This document shows positions 63,701 to 64,000 of a stretch of 64,000 bases of DNA, in pieces (the stretch's first letter is position 1; each line of letters starts with the position of its first letter). Origin of the DNA: Paragordius varius. Lineage: Eukaryota; Nematomorpha. The position numbers and the translations under genes were made by a program. The stretch lies in assembly GCA_964247055.1 (NCBI GenBank), contig OZ176056.1, forward strand, positions 3,162,001 to 3,226,000. The letters run 5' to 3'. Below the pieces are notes generated by a model. That model searched no databases, was not told the DNA's origin, and was given only the letters and a program-made list of their open reading frames with translations.

Positions 63701-64000
63701 TTTGTAAAAAAATAGCATAATCAATTAACATTAAAATTAAATTTAATAAAAATATGAAAATTTTACATTGCTTAATTATTTGTTTTCATAAATCATAAAA
63801 AATAAATTTAGGATTATTCATTTAACTTATTTTATTTTATCATTTAATATATTTCTTTTTTACATTAAATTATATACATATTCCAGATAAATTAAAAAAA
63901 CCAAAAAAAATTACTTTTTATTTTTTGCCGTTAAGGAAACAAGTGTAGCTACTTTAAATCGTAATTCGACATTTGGTTGACAATTATTTTTACAAGCGGG
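57797..64000 (-). CDS. Helix-rich protein, candidate Mediator subunit MED16 (5' end outside window)
   Basis: Eight exons in matching phase: 64000-63915 (partial), 63558-63323, 62702-62589, 62141-61682, 60924-60725, 60014-59593, 59029-58399, 58197-57797; about 850 residues seen. Most is predicted-looking alpha-helical sequence without membrane spans or a signal. The identity clue is the C-terminus: CLLCQGPKYKSP, a spaced Trp, then CMCDGEW, like the MED16 ending C-x2-CG..LKSP...W...CLCGGLW. IYQAMCYWSTMAYEI also fits EYCMVTGYDWWDI of MED16, and a Leu-rich block matches LLQWVGDFVLYLLASLP. Against it, the helical part is longer than in human MED16 and no WD40 repeat is visible. Two iteron MITEs sit in its introns. 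Confidence 0.45.
59229..59497. mobile_element. Iteron MITE copy A14
   Basis: TACCATATAAAATTC with three left iterons; right end TGAACTGTAAATGGTA. It lies in an intron of the MED16-like gene, about 96 bp from an exon end. Confidence 0.83.
60325..60573. mobile_element. Iteron MITE copy A15
   Basis: TACCATTTACAGTTC ... TTGTAAATGGTA, in an intron of the MED16-like gene. Confidence 0.85.
60574..60644. repeat. Extra solo MITE end attached to A15
   Basis: After A15 finishes with GTAAATGGTA, another set of three iterons and a second terminus (GAATTGATGGTA) follow directly. This is a right end without a left end or interior. Confidence 0.75.
60925..61681 (-). other. Intron of the MED16-like gene
   Basis: 757 bp, AT-rich. 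A 246-nt open stretch inside (61273-61518) is A/T-driven and does not fit the phase chain, so it is not annotated as an exon. Confidence 0.5.

Overview
The window is strongly AT-rich, intron-rich animal DNA. Genes were rebuilt by hand from open stretches joined at GT..AG junctions in matching codon phase. A teneurin (a bilaterian-type adhesion protein), a selenocysteine-pathway kinase, an ADAMTS-type protease and a UBL3-like protein place it in a metazoan, most likely an invertebrate with an AT-rich genome. I cannot name the species; a parasitic lophotrochozoan such as a flatworm would fit but is a guess.

Layout. 1-1.99 kb: repeats only. 1.99-4.35 kb (+): two-exon L-seryl-tRNA(Sec) kinase (PSTK). 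4.93-17.99 kb (+): twelve-exon secreted zinc metalloprotease of ADAMTS type with introns full of MITEs. 18.18-18.49 kb (+): small secreted or neuropeptide-like ORF. 21.06-21.77 kb (-): intronless UBL3-like gene. 25.4-42.3 kb (-): one teneurin with two alternative first exons, an in-phase chain of 17 further exons and a probable small last exon. 42.3-57.8 kb: gene-poor, very AT-rich tract with scattered repeats. 57.8-64.0 kb (-): 3' eight exons of a helix-rich gene whose C-terminus resembles Mediator subunit MED16; its 5' end lies outside the window.

Repeats. There are five or more non-autonomous DNA transposon families: a TACCATTTAC-ended MITE with about 21-bp subterminal iterons (15 copies), two CAGT-ended families at TA sites, a TTAA-site family (2 copies), and hAT-type elements, two of them with visible 8-bp target duplications. 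No retroviral or Polinton-like element was recognised.

The most notable observation is the teneurin: its N-terminal two thirds (cytoplasmic region, membrane span, EGFs, TTR-like, plug and NHL regions) is readable, but it stops at about the first YD repeat. The YD barrel and the C-terminal toxin-like domain are not present anywhere on that strand in the 25 kb downstream.
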